From the NCBI GenBank assembly GCA_003167555.1, contig PMSN01000002.1:1-42105 (forward strand): a stretch of DNA of 42,105 nt. Reading direction: 5' to 3'. Source of the stretch: Spartobacteria bacterium (GTDB lineage Bacteria > Verrucomicrobiota > Verrucomicrobiia > Chthoniobacterales > UBA10450). How positions within the stretch are numbered: position 1 is the first letter of the stretch; each line of letters begins with the position of its first letter. The notes beneath the pieces were generated by a model. The model searched no databases, was not told where the DNA came from, and was given only the letters and a program-made list of their open reading frames with translations. Positions 13,230 through 21,456 of the stretch are shown here, in pieces. The position numbers were made by a program, and so were the translations under genes.

Positions 13230-14585
13230 ATGAGCAAAGTTTACTCAGACGCCACTGCGGCCCTGGCCGGCCTGCTCCACGACAACATGACGATTGCCGC
13301 GGGCGGGTTCGGGCTGTGCGGCATACCGGAGAACCTCATCGCCGCGTTGCACGGCAGCGGCGTGAAAGGCCTCACCATCGTCGGCAACAACGCGGGCGTG
13401 GATGGCTTCGGCATGGGCGTTTTGCTCACCACGCGACAGGTGAAAAAGGTCATGGCTTCCTATGTCGGCGAGAACAAGGAGTTCGAGCGCCAGGTGCTGG
13501 CGGGTGAACTCGAACTGGAGCTCATCCCGCAAGGCACACTCGCCGAGCGGTTGCGCGCGGGCGGCGCGGGGATCCCGGGATTTTACACTCGCACCGGCTT
13601 CGGCACCAAACTGACCGAGGGCAAGGAGACGAAAATCTTCGATGGTAAGGAATATGTGCTCGAACCCGGCATCCACGCCGAGGTCTCGCTCGTGAAGGCG
13701 TGGAAAGGCGACAAATCCGGCAACCTCATCTTTCGAAAAACCTCACGGAACTTTAACCCGATGATCGCCAGTTGCGGCCAGGTCTGCGTGGCAGAGGTCG
13801 AGCAACTGGTCGAGATCGGCGAACTCGATCCCGACCAGATTCACACGCCGGGTATCTTCGTTGATCGCATCATTCAAGGCCCGAGCTACGAAAAACGGAT
13901 CGAATTTCGGACCGTGCAGGGCAGCGCGGCGGCGAAAAAAGAAAATCCGATCCGCGATCTGATGGCGAAGCGCGCCGCGCAAGAGCTGCGCGACGGCTAC
14001 TATGTCAACCTTGGCATCGGTATCCCGACGCTGGTGGCCAATTACATTCCCGAAGGGATGAACGTCACGCTGCAATCCGAGAATGGCCTGCTCGGCATCG
14101 GCCCGTTCCCCACCGAGGAGGAAGTGGACGCCGACCTGATCAACGCCGGCAAGCAAACCATCACGACAATGCCCGGCTCCGCTTTCTTCTCGAGCGCCGA
14201 CTCGTTCACGATGATTCGCGGCGGACACATCGATCTCGCTATTCTCGGCGCCTTCGAGGTGACGGACAAAGGCGACATCGCCAATTGGATGGTTCCCGGC
14301 AAGATGGTCAAGGGCCCCGGTGGCGCGATGGACCTCGTCGCCGGAGTGAAGCGCGTGGTCGCGGTGCTCGAGCACTGCGCCAAGGACGGTAGCTCGAAGA
14401 TTTTGAAAGAATGCACCCTGCCGATCACGGGTTTGGGAGTCGTCAACCTCATCATCACCGACCTGTGCGTGTTCGAGGTGAAACCGGGAGGTGGGCTCGT
14501 CCTCACGGAGCTGCATCCCGGCGTCACGGTGGACGACATCCGCGCCAAGACCGGCGCACCCTTCGAGGTTGCGCTCGCGCGCTAG
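13230..14585 (+). CDS. Fused 3-oxoacid CoA-transferase (SCOT type, A and B domains in one chain)
   Basis: 451 residues. Moves CoA between succinyl-CoA and a short 3-oxo or fatty acid such as acetoacetate. The A domain (1-235) has [27 protein letters not shown] and [16 protein letters not shown]. The B domain starts near 240 ([13 protein letters not shown]) and holds the catalytic Glu 284 in [11 protein letters not shown], then [14 protein letters not shown]. Most bacteria have separate subunits; the A-B fusion recalls the eukaryotic enzyme. It is divergent from prpD. With the thiolase at 24.3 kb it could feed acetoacetate into acetyl-CoA; propionate:succinyl-CoA transfer is an alternative given the methylcitrate genes. 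Confidence 0.9.
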   Translation: MSKVYSDATAALAGLLHDNMTIAAGGFGLCGIPENLIAALHGSGVKGLTIVGNNAGVDGFGMGVLLTTRQVKKVMASYVGENKEFERQVLAGELELELIPQGTLAERLRAGGAGIPGFYTRTGFGTKLTEGKETKIFDGKEYVLEPGIHAEVSLVKAWKGDKSGNLIFRKTSRNFNPMIASCGQVCVAEVEQLVEIGELDPDQIHTPGIFVDRIIQGPSYEKRIEFRTVQGSAAAKKENPIRDLMAKRAAQELRDGYYVNLGIGIPTLVANYIPEGMNVTLQSENGLLGIGPFPTEEEVDADLINAGKQTITTMPGSAFFSSADSFTMIRGGHIDLAILGAFEVTDKGDIANWMVPGKMVKGPGGAMDLVAGVKRVVAVLEHCAKDGSSKILKECTLPITGLGVVNLIITDLCVFEVKPGGGLVLTELHPGVTVDDIRAKTGAPFEVALAR

Positions 14586-14587
14586 AC

Positions 14588-15153
14588 AAATGTGGGAGGG
14601 GCCTCAGTGCCCCGACTGCTGCAACTTAGTCGTAGATTAGCGGCCAAGGATCGGTAACCAGATCCTTACAGCTGGCACTACTTGCATCCCACTGCTCCGG
14701 TGAGCCCACAAATCCTTTCACCACCGGATTCTGCTCGATGTAGTAGGCAACGTACTCAAACTGCTTGGCCGTCTTGACGTGCGTGTCGTAATAGCCGTCC
14801 TGCCAAGCCGTGTCATGTGTGCTGAGGAAACGATCGGTCTTTTGGCCCACAAAACTCATCATGGCATGCATAAACTTGGGGAGCGTCCATGGCTCGCGTA
14901 ACGCGAAAAGCGCATGCCAGTGATCGGGCATGACAACGAAGGCGCGGAGGTAAATGCGGTTGTCTTCCACCGCGAAACGAAATGCGGCAACTATAATCGC
15001 GCGTGCTTCTGGATCGAGAGCTGGTCTCTTTGGATGTAGTGACTTAGTGATGAAGAAAGTGGCTGACGCATCCGCCCAGCGATGCAGACGCAGGCTTCGA
15101 GAATGAGCGTCCGAGCTCACGTTGGTCGGGGCACTGAGGCCCCTCCCACATTT
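14588..15153. mobile_element. REP-RAYT unit 1: transposase gene bracketed by inverted REP palindromes
   Basis: AAATGTGGGAGGGGCCTCAG... at 14588-14615 is repeated in exact inverted form at 15125-15153. Each arm is itself a hairpin (GGGGC-CTCAGT-GCCCC). The gene between encodes a Y1 transposase. A solitary relative of the same REP sits at 21457-21484. Confidence 0.85.
14626..15120 (-). CDS. REP-associated tyrosine transposase (RAYT, Y1/HUH family)
   Basis: 164 residues from the GTG at 15120, chosen because it overlaps the MFS stop as GTGA; the frame continues to 15297 but through the REP and MFS sequence. The HUH metal-binding motif is FVVMPDHWHALF, and the catalytic Tyr lies in KQFEYVAYYIEQNPV near the C-terminus. 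FITKSLHPKRP near the start and the WQDGYYDTHV strand fit the Y1_Tnp domain. RAYTs act on the REP palindromes around them and are usually domesticated single-copy genes. It rides on the transporter transcript. Confidence 0.85.
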   Translation of the reverse strand: MSSDAHSRSLRLHRWADASATFFITKSLHPKRPALDPEARAIIVAAFRFAVEDNRIYLRAFVVMPDHWHALFALREPWTLPKFMHAMMSFVGQKTDRFLSTHDTAWQDGYYDTHVKTAKQFEYVAYYIEQNPVVKGFVGSPEQWDASSASCKDLVTDPWPLIYD

Positions 15154-16424
15154 TCCCGCGGGCACATCAGCACCAGGACCGACGCGATCGTCCAGCATGC
15201 GATCATGAAGATAAAGCCATCGCGGAAGGAGCCTGTGCGCTGGCTCAACTCGCCGATGATTTTGGGGCCGAAAAATCCGCCGATGCTGGCCGTGCAATTA
15301 ATAAACCCCACCACCGCGGCGGCCGCGGAAGAGGATAGGAATGAACTGGGCAGCGCCCAGAACGAGGGCAGATAGGCGATCGTGCCGAAGACAACCAGCG
15401 AAAACACCGCCACCAGCATCGCGTTCGAAGGCGGGAGAAAGAACCACGCGCTCAGCGCCAGCGCTGCGGTCAATTGCGGGATGGCAAAGTGCCAGCGGCG
15501 TTCGCGCGTCCGATCGGAGTTCCAGCCCAGCAGGAGCATTCCGATAAGACCCGCGAGAAATGGGATCGCGCCGATCCAGCCCACGCGCTGCGTACTCCAG
15601 CCGGTGATCCGCTGGAGCATGGTCGGCATCCAAAACCAAAACGCGTAGCCCCCGCTATAACAGAAGAACAGCCCGACGGTGAGCAGCACGACCCGCCGAT
15701 CGCGGAGCGCTTGCCAAATCGTGACGCGCTCCTGGTTTGCTTTGACATCTCGCTCTTCGGTAAGGCGAGCTGCCAGCCAATCGCGTTCCTCAGCCCGCAA
15801 CCATCGCGCTTCGTTAGGCCGATCCGGCAGCACGAACAGCGTCGCTATTCCCAATAAGATCGCGGGCCCGCCTTCCAACAGGAAGAGCCATCGCCAGCCA
15901 GGAATGCCGCGCCACTGAATACCGAGGATGTAGCCGGCGAGAGGGCCGCCGAAGATATAAGCAATCGGAATCGCGGACATAAACAGTCCAACCGCCTTGG
16001 CCCGGTCCCGATAAATGAACCAGTGCGAAAGATACACGATGACGCCGGGAAAGAATCCGGCCTCGGCTGCACCCAGAAGGAAACGCGCGCCGTAAAGCTC
16101 CAGCGGCGTGCGCACAAAACCGGTGAGGGTTGTGAGCGCGCCCCAGGTGATCAGGGTTATCGCCAGGAGCAACCGGGCACTCCAGCGTTCCACCAACAGC
16201 GCCCCGGGAATTTGCAGCGCAAAATAGCCGATGAAGAAAATTCCGCTGGCCGTGCCGAACACCGAATCGGTCAGACCCACATCGCCTTTCATCCCCAGCG
16301 TCGCATACGCGATGTTGGTGCGATCGAGATAGTTCGCGACGTAAAGGAGGAAAAGAAACGGCAGGAGCCGCGCCGCGATTCGAGTGCGCGCACTTTCCCC
16401 AGCGTCTATTTGAGGAAAAGCCAT
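15117..16424 (-). CDS. MFS transporter, anion:cation symporter-like
   Basis: About 435 residues from the ATG at 16424; an ATG at 16439 is also possible and neither has a strong ribosome-binding site. Twelve hydrophobic helices are interpretable. LFLLYVANYLDRTNIAYA in helix 1 is the signature of the ACS family (hexuronate, tartrate, phthalate permeases); GAAEAGFFPGVIVYLSHW and WRWLFLLEGGPAILLG also match. A carboxylate substrate is likely. The last ~10 residues (VGGASVPRPT) and the stop come from the right REP arm of the RAYT unit, so the native C-terminus has been replaced. The loss seems tolerable because helix 12 is complete. Confidence 0.88.
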   Translation of the reverse strand: MAFPQIDAGESARTRIAARLLPFLFLLYVANYLDRTNIAYATLGMKGDVGLTDSVFGTASGIFFIGYFALQIPGALLVERWSARLLLAITLITWGALTTLTGFVRTPLELYGARFLLGAAEAGFFPGVIVYLSHWFIYRDRAKAVGLFMSAIPIAYIFGGPLAGYILGIQWRGIPGWRWLFLLEGGPAILLGIATLFVLPDRPNEARWLRAEERDWLAARLTEERDVKANQERVTIWQALRDRRVVLLTVGLFFCYSGGYAFWFWMPTMLQRITGWSTQRVGWIGAIPFLAGLIGMLLLGWNSDRTRERRWHFAIPQLTAALALSAWFFLPPSNAMLVAVFSLVVFGTIAYLPSFWALPSSFLSSSAAAAVVGFINCTASIGGFFGPKIIGELSQRTGSFRDGFIFMIACWTIASVLVLMCPRENVGGASVPRPT

Positions 16425-16523
16425 CGGTGCGCGCAGCATAAGGCGCGGGACGTGATGCTCACAATGTGAATCCCGCTCGAACGAGACTTGCCTTTGGCCG
16501 AATAAGCACACGAAAATACACGC

Positions 16524-16931
16524 ATGAAACTGCGCGCTCTTTTCACTTTAACGCTGACGTTGGTTCTTGGGGTGCACCTCTGCCTTGCCGGGGAAAATTG
16601 GGCCGGACAATACACTGACAAGAAATTCCTTGGCGGCCGGGCAGTGTTTCAGTTGAGCATCGAGCAATCAGGGAGCGCCATGCAGGTTTCCTTCGATGCT
16701 GTTTACAACGACGGACATGGTGCCGCGCCTGAAGCCGAAGGGCCCGCGAAGGTTTCCGGCAACACACTCACCTTCAAATTCGAAGACACCTTCAAGAACT
16801 CCGGGACCGGCACGATTACTCGCGCCGGCGATGACATCATCGTCTCGCTGAATCCGACGCACGTGGCAGATCCGCGCTGTCTCGCCTTTTATGGCAAGAA
16901 CATGCGGTTGAAGCGCGTGGTGAAAAAGTAG
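16524..16931 (+). CDS. Small secreted protein of unknown function
   Basis: 135 residues. A clear signal peptide (MKLRALFTLTLTLVLGVHLCLAG) is followed by a beta-rich domain with WAGQYTDKKFLGGRAVFQLSI, two Gly/Asn turns and a C-terminal basic RLKRVVKK. It is divergent from the MFS gene and followed by a REP pair. The pattern (binding of a small ligand by an antiparallel barrel) is typical of many bacterial periplasmic proteins of about 110 mature residues, but no family is recognised. Confidence 0.65.
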   Translation: MKLRALFTLTLTLVLGVHLCLAGENWAGQYTDKKFLGGRAVFQLSIEQSGSAMQVSFDAVYNDGHGAAPEAEGPAKVSGNTLTFKFEDTFKNSGTGTITRAGDDIIVSLNPTHVADPRCLAFYGKNMRLKRVVKK

Positions 16932-16965
16932 AGCGGTCCGTAAAATGGAAAGAACCTCCCTGTCC

Positions 16966-17036
16966 CGGCTCGACGGAGTCTCGCCCTACCAATTACGCAA
17001 GCACCTCTCCTGGTAGGGCGAGACTCTGTCGAGCCG
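16966..17036. repeat. REP pair (REPIN), family CGGCTCGACRGAGTCTCGCC
   Basis: Arm 16966-16991 and its near-perfect inverse 17011-17036 flank 19 bases. The second arm ends one base before the stop codon of RAYT 2. The same arms recur at 17501-17603 and 34025-34100. Confidence 0.88.
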
Positions 17037-17495
17037 CTAGCATCGAAGTTCATTAATGACGCCTTGATAGGGCCAATCCTCTGGCGTCTTCACTAAACCT
17101 ACTCTCACCGGGTTTGCCCTCACGTATTCCCATTTCTCAGCATAACTTTCCGCTCCCCGTAAGCGATGGTGAAAGCTTCCTGGTTGAAAACGCGGCGCGG
17201 CATTCCCAAGTTCGCGCCGAAATTCACGCTTCCAAAATGTAACCCACGGCTCGATCACGACGCTCTCATCCTTTGGCGAACAAAAGAAATGGATGTGATC
17301 CGGCATGATTACATAGGCGCCGATCATCCAAAAATCCGCGCTTTGCCAAGCTTGCCGTAGGGCCTCGTAAACTGTTGGATTCGCAAGCTGCTTCGCGCGC
17401 CCTTTCGCACAAACGGTGGCAAAAACGATCGTTGCTCGATCGAGAAAGATGAATACGCCTTTCGCTGGATGGCGTCGCTGTTTTAACTTTGCCAC
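17037..17495 (-). CDS. REP-associated tyrosine transposase 2 (RAYT)
   Basis: 152 residues from the GTG at 17495; the upstream in-frame ATG at 17552 would add residues encoded by the REP arm (LVGRDSVEPRD). HUH motif YVIMPDHIHFFCSP, catalytic-region Tyr in ESYAEKWEYVRANPVRVGL, and a C-terminal PEDWPYQG typical of RAYTs. REPIN pairs of the GGCTCGAC family border it on both sides, which matches the expected RAYT-REP partnership. It differs clearly in sequence from RAYT 1 and uses a different REP family. Confidence 0.85.
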   Translation of the reverse strand: MAKLKQRRHPAKGVFIFLDRATIVFATVCAKGRAKQLANPTVYEALRQAWQSADFWMIGAYVIMPDHIHFFCSPKDESVVIEPWVTFWKREFRRELGNAAPRFQPGSFHHRLRGAESYAEKWEYVRANPVRVGLVKTPEDWPYQGVINELRC

Positions 17496-17500
17496 ATCCC

Positions 17501-17603
17501 GCGGCTCGACAGAGTCTCGCCCTACCAGATTAGGAACTTGCGTCGATTGCATTCTGGTGGGGCTTCCATCTCTATTTGGTAGGGCGAGACTCCGTCGAGC
17601 CGC
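17501..17603. repeat. REP pair upstream of RAYT 2
   Basis: Arm 17501-17527 (GCGGCTCGACAGAGTCTCGC...) and inverse arm 17577-17603 are separated by about 49 bases. Same family as 16966-17036. The pair lies between the mutase stop (17609) and the RAYT start. Confidence 0.88.
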
Positions 17604-17608
17604 GACGC

Positions 17609-19435
17609 CTACACCATCGGCCGGAAATGGCCGACGATCTCTTGCAACCGGCCGGTAATTTGGCCTAACGAGCAGACCTCCACCGTCTCGATCAGCGTCG
17701 GGAAGAAATTCTCGCCGCGCTCGACCACGTCGCTCAACTTGTCGAGCGCGCGCTGGGCTTTCTCGGCATTTTTCTTTTTGAACTTCGCCAGCCGATCGAC
17801 TTGCAATTGTTTTTTCGCCCGCGGTGTTCGCACCATTTCCACTTCCGGCATTTCTTCTTTCGCGTTGGCGTATTTGTTCAAGGCGATGATCGGCCGGGTG
17901 CCGTCGTAAATCTGCTGCTCGTAACGGTGCGCCGCGTTTTGAATCTGGCTCCGTTGGTAGCGATGCTCGATCGCCGACAGGACGCCGCCGAGTTCTTCGA
18001 TCTGCCGGAACTCTTCGAGAATCGCCGCCTCGACCGCGCGCTCGACTGCCTTCATTCCCGGCGAACCGGTCAGCATGTTCATCGTGTGTTTGAAGATTCC
18101 GGACTCATCGAGCAGGATCGCCTGCCCGTGCGCGGCGAGCCGAATCCATTCTTCGCTCGGCGTCGTGAATGGTTCGTCGGCGCTGTTCGAATGGCACGAG
18201 TTCGTGCCGTTCATGTAGGCAAGCATCAACTCCGCCGCGGTGCGCGTGAGATTATTTTTGAATTCCGCCGCGACCAGCGACCGCCCGCTGGTCTGCGTGT
18301 GGAGCTTGAACATCTGCCCTTTCGGGCCGGCGCCAAACGCGTCGCGCATTCCGATCGCCCAGATTCGCCGCGACGCGCGCGCGAGCGCGATGTATTCGAC
18401 ATCGAGCCCGCAATCGAGGAAGAACGAAAGCCGCGGCCCGAATTGGTCGACTGAAATGCCGCGCTTGCTCAGCAACTCCGCGTAAGCAAATCCGTTCGAC
18501 AACGTATAGGCCGCCTGCTGCACCGGCGTCGCGCCAGCTTCGCCGATGTGATAACCGCTGATCGAGACCGGATACCAGCGGGGCATTTCGCGCGTCGTGA
18601 ATTCGATCATGTCGCAAAGGAAACGGAGCGACGCTTCGGTCGGGAAAATCGTTTCGTTCTGCGCCTGGACTTCCTTGAAAATGTCGGCCTGGATCGTGCC
18701 GCGCAGTTTTGGAATGACCGACGGCCCGAAGCGTTTCTTCGCCGCCGCGATGTACATCGCCATGATGATCGGCGCCGGTCCGCTGATCGTCATCGACGCG
18801 GAAAAGCTCGGCGAACCCATGTCGAATCCGTCGTAGAGGCGCACCATGTCTTCGTAGGTATCGATCGCGAGGCCGCCCTCGCCGATTTTTCCGAAGACGC
18901 CTTCCGCGTCGCTGTCGATGCCGTAAAGGGTCGGCCCATCGAAGGCCGTGCTGAGACGCGCGCTGCGCTGGTGTCCGGTCAGATAATGAAATCTCTCGTT
19001 GGTGTCTTCCGCGAGACCGAATCCGGAGAAAAGGCGCGTCGGTTCCTCCTGTTCCGCTTTCGGCGCCGGCTTTGTGCCGTTCTTGCCGTTCTTCCCGTTG
19101 CGTCCATTCTTGCCGTAACTCCCCTCCTCCGGTTCGCGCAACGGCTCGAGATACATTTCGCGGTAAGCGCCGTTCGTGAACGGAAATTCTCCCGGCAGAC
19201 CTTCACCTAAAAGATAGCGCGCGATCTCGCCGGCCTCATCGATCTCCGGCAATGCCAGACGCGGCAATTTCAAACCGGTCGGCGCGGTGCCGATCGGCGT
19301 GTTCGCTTTCACTTCATTCCAGCGATCGAGAAGTTTTTTCCCGAACGCTTTGTCCGACCGCGCACGTTTCACCTCATCGAGAACAAACTGATTGTAGTTC
19401 TCAACCGCTTCGACCACTCGTCCTAGCTTGCTCAT
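17609..19435 (-). CDS. Acyl-CoA mutase catalytic subunit, isobutyryl-CoA mutase (IcmF) type
   Basis: 608 residues from the ATG at 19435 (MSKLGRV). B12-dependent radical mutase, TIM-barrel domain only. FPFTNGAYREMY, EEPTRLFSGFG, RLSTAFDGPTLYG and SISGYHIGEAG (catalytic His ~296) place it in the mutase family, closest to the IcmF branch. By alignment from memory, the substrate pair that is Tyr/Arg in methylmalonyl-CoA mutase is Phe 136 (TRLFSGF) and Gln 259 (VQAQNET) here, the isobutyryl-CoA mutase pair. The B12 domain is missing from this chain and is supplied by the next gene upstream (19471-20628). Residues ~106-122 are an Asn-Gly-Lys repeat (GKNGRNGKNGKNG), a recent insertion. Pivalyl- or another branched acyl-CoA is also possible. 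Confidence 0.85.
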   Translation of the reverse strand: MSKLGRVVEAVENYNQFVLDEVKRARSDKAFGKKLLDRWNEVKANTPIGTAPTGLKLPRLALPEIDEAGEIARYLLGEGLPGEFPFTNGAYREMYLEPLREPEEGSYGKNGRNGKNGKNGTKPAPKAEQEEPTRLFSGFGLAEDTNERFHYLTGHQRSARLSTAFDGPTLYGIDSDAEGVFGKIGEGGLAIDTYEDMVRLYDGFDMGSPSFSASMTISGPAPIIMAMYIAAAKKRFGPSVIPKLRGTIQADIFKEVQAQNETIFPTEASLRFLCDMIEFTTREMPRWYPVSISGYHIGEAGATPVQQAAYTLSNGFAYAELLSKRGISVDQFGPRLSFFLDCGLDVEYIALARASRRIWAIGMRDAFGAGPKGQMFKLHTQTSGRSLVAAEFKNNLTRTAAELMLAYMNGTNSCHSNSADEPFTTPSEEWIRLAAHGQAILLDESGIFKHTMNMLTGSPGMKAVERAVEAAILEEFRQIEELGGVLSAIEHRYQRSQIQNAAHRYEQQIYDGTRPIIALNKYANAKEEMPEVEMVRTPRAKKQLQVDRLAKFKKKNAEKAQRALDKLSDVVERGENFFPTLIETVEVCSLGQITGRLQEIVGHFRPMV

Positions 19436-19449
19436 ATCTTTTTCAGCGC

Positions 19450-19470
19450 GGACGGCGCAGCGCGCCGTCC
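19450..19470. repeat. Short hairpin between the B12/GTPase and mutase genes
   Basis: GGACGGCGC-agc-GCGCCGTCC, a 9-bp perfect stem with a 3-base loop, directly after the TAG of the upstream gene and 15 bases before the mutase ATG. It lies inside a presumed operon, so it may tune the ratio of the two subunits or stabilise the downstream mRNA rather than terminate. Confidence 0.6.
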
Positions 19471-20628
19471 CTACCTTTTCTCCAGCAACAAATCGCACAA
19501 TTCGTCCACGCCTGCATCCCGATGCCGGTTCGCGACGGTCGAGACCGTCGTCTGCGAGCGTTTATTCTGGTCGAGCCGCCGCTCGATTTCCGAAATGGCC
19601 GTGCGCGCCCGCTCCTGATCGCTCTTGTTCACGACAACGATATCGGCCAAATCGAGCATGACGATCTTCTGCAATTGGAGCCGGCTTCCATAATCGGGAT
19701 TCATCACGAGCACCGTTTTATCGACGAGCCCCATCTGGAACGGCATCGCTTCCTGACCCGTCCCGACAGTCTCGATGATCACGTAATCGAAATCCGAATG
19801 CGCCAGGAGCTGCAAACAATCTTCCGTCGCCGGCGAAAGGCCGCCCGCCTGTCCGCGCGTGGCCATGCTCCGCATAAAGACGCGCTCGTCCTGCGAATTG
19901 ATCATCGTCGCGCGATCTCCCAGTAGTGCGCCCAAACCCACCACGCTCGGATCATGCGAAAGAATCGCGATCCGCACCTTCGGTTCCCGATTCAACAATC
20001 GCAAGACCAGCTCATCGATCAACGTCGTCTTCCCCGCTCCACCCGGTCCCGTAAATCCAAAAACACGCGTCCCACTTTTCCTGCCGCTCTTTTTTCCTTT
20101 CGGCATTCGGCGTTGGGCGTTGGGCATCGGGCGTTTTCTTTTTCCCCCCGCGTAGGAGTCCTCTATCTCCGTCAGCTTCCGCGCCAGCTTCATCTCCGCC
20201 GTCGGCGCTTTTCCTCCGCGCTTCCGCGCCCCGCCATAATGCTGGTGGACGTAATCCACCATCTCGCTCAGCGGCGTTCCCGCGAAAAAAATCTTGTCCA
20301 CGCCCTTCCGCCGCATGGCGGCCGCGTCCACTGTCGTGATCGTGCCGCCGCCGCCGCCGAAAAGCTTGATGTAATCCGCGCCCTGTTTTTTCAACAACGC
20401 AGCCACCTCGGAAAAGAACTCCACGTGTCCGCCGTTGTAACTCGAGATGCCGAGCGCGCGCACATCTTCCTGGATCGCGGCGCGCACCATGTCCGTGGCG
20501 TAGCGGTGGTATCCCATGTAAACGACTTCGATCCCGTGCCGAATGAATTCGAGATTGATCGTGTTGATGGCGCTGTCGTGCCCGTCGCAGATCGGCACAG
20601 CAGTGAGAACTCGGATCGGAGCAGCCAT
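19471..20628 (-). CDS. B12-binding domain fused to MeaB-type G-protein chaperone (N-terminal half of a split IcmF)
   Basis: 385 residues. Residues 1-135 are a cobalamin-binding domain: PICDGHDSAINTIN (His ligand in the D-x-H motif, with Ala where methylmalonyl mutase has Gly), ISSYNGGHVEFF and KLFGGGGGTITT. After a linker comes a MeaB/MeaI GTPase: P-loop GPGGAGKTTLIDEL, LSHDPSVVG, ETVGTGQEA (switch II) and VVNKSD. This domain order is that of IcmF minus its mutase part, which is encoded next door. The linker (KRKRPMPNAQRRMPKGKK) is coded by a heptamer repeat. The GTPase would load and protect adenosylcobalamin on the mutase. Confidence 0.88.
   Translation of the reverse strand: MAAPIRVLTAVPICDGHDSAINTINLEFIRHGIEVVYMGYHRYATDMVRAAIQEDVRALGISSYNGGHVEFFSEVAALLKKQGADYIKLFGGGGGTITTVDAAAMRRKGVDKIFFAGTPLSEMVDYVHQHYGGARKRGGKAPTAEMKLARKLTEIEDSYAGGKRKRPMPNAQRRMPKGKKSGRKSGTRVFGFTGPGGAGKTTLIDELVLRLLNREPKVRIAILSHDPSVVGLGALLGDRATMINSQDERVFMRSMATRGQAGGLSPATEDCLQLLAHSDFDYVIIETVGTGQEAMPFQMGLVDKTVLVMNPDYGSRLQLQKIVMLDLADIVVVNKSDQERARTAISEIERRLDQNKRSQTTVSTVANRHRDAGVDELCDLLLEKR
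20109..20137. repeat. Heptamer array inside the B12/GTPase gene
   Basis: CGTTGGG twice, then CATCGGG and CGTTTTC, within the coding sequence and in frame, so it adds a basic linker between domains. Same unit as the array at the prpB 3' end. Confidence 0.75.
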
Positions 20629-20690
20629 GAGTTTGAAATCTTAGCGGCAATCGCTTGTCGAGCAATGGCATTCCGGCCTAACGTCCGCGC

Positions 20691-21446
20691 ATGACAGACC
20701 CTCTCGATTTCTCCGGCAAGGTCGTGCTCGTCACCGGCAGCTCGCGCGGGCTCGGCGCAGAGATGGTCAAGGCGTTCGGCAAACGCGCCGCGCAGTGCGT
20801 CGTGAATTACGTCGCCGATTCCGAGGATCGGAACAAGTCGGACGCCGACGCCGTCGCGCGGGAGCTGAAAGATCCGCTCGTGATCGAATGCGACGTGACG
20901 GATCCCTCGCAGGTCGAAGCGATGATGAAAACGATCGGCGAAAAATTCGGCGGACTCGACATCCTGATCAACAATTCCGGAATCATCCGCGACCGCACGA
21001 TCAAGAAGCTGACGCTGGAAGAATTCGAGAGCGTCGTGCGTGTGAATCTGGCGGGCACCTTTAACGTCACGCAAAAAGCCGCCGCCATCTTGCGCAAGGA
21101 CGGCCGGATCGTGAACCTGTCATCGGTCAGCGGACAGATGGGACTTTTCGGCCAGGCAAATTATTCCTCGAGCAAAGCGGCGATCATCGCGCTGACAAAG
21201 GTTTCCGCGCGTGAATTCGCCCGGCAAAACATCACCGCCAATGCCATCGCGCCCGGGTTCATCGATGTCGGCATGAGCAAGGGCATGCCCGACGAAGTGA
21301 CCGCCAATTTCATTAAACAGATTCCGCTCGGCCGGTTAGGCGACGCCGAGAACATCGTCGATGCCGCCTTGTTCCTCTGCTCGCCGATGGCGAGCTACAT
21401 CACCGGCCACGTGTTGAACGTAAACGGCGGGTTTTACATGGGATAA
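20691..21446 (+). CDS. fabG: SDR reductase, 3-oxoacyl-ACP / acetoacetyl-CoA reductase type
   Basis: 251 residues. NAD(P)-dependent reduction of a 3-oxoacyl thioester. Classical SDR motifs: VTGSSRGLG (cofactor loop, residues ~15-23), CDVTDPSQ, NNSGIIRD, catalytic Ser in NLSSVSGQMG and Tyr-x3-Lys in NYSSSKAAII, then APGFIDVGM and a C-terminal GHVLNVNGGF. It is divergent from the B12/GTPase gene with about 60 bases between. In context it may act on acetoacetyl-CoA or a branched 3-oxoacyl-CoA rather than in general fatty acid synthesis; the sequence does not decide. Confidence 0.88.
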   Translation: MTDPLDFSGKVVLVTGSSRGLGAEMVKAFGKRAAQCVVNYVADSEDRNKSDADAVARELKDPLVIECDVTDPSQVEAMMKTIGEKFGGLDILINNSGIIRDRTIKKLTLEEFESVVRVNLAGTFNVTQKAAAILRKDGRIVNLSSVSGQMGLFGQANYSSSKAAIIALTKVSAREFARQNITANAIAPGFIDVGMSKGMPDEVTANFIKQIPLGRLGDAENIVDAALFLCSPMASYITGHVLNVNGGFYMG

Positions 21447-21456
21447 CGCCCGCTTC

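Noticed and set aside
13743-14516. 257-codon minus-strand open frame under the CoA-transferase
   Set aside because: Shadow frame; His/Asp-rich translation without domain structure.
14626-15297. Longer start of RAYT 1 at 15297
   Set aside because: The extra N-terminal part runs through the REP arm and the transporter gene; the GTG at 15120 overlaps the transporter stop neatly.
17609-19435. Methylmalonyl-CoA mutase
   Set aside because: The two substrate-determining positions read Phe and Gln, and the protein is IcmF-like throughout.
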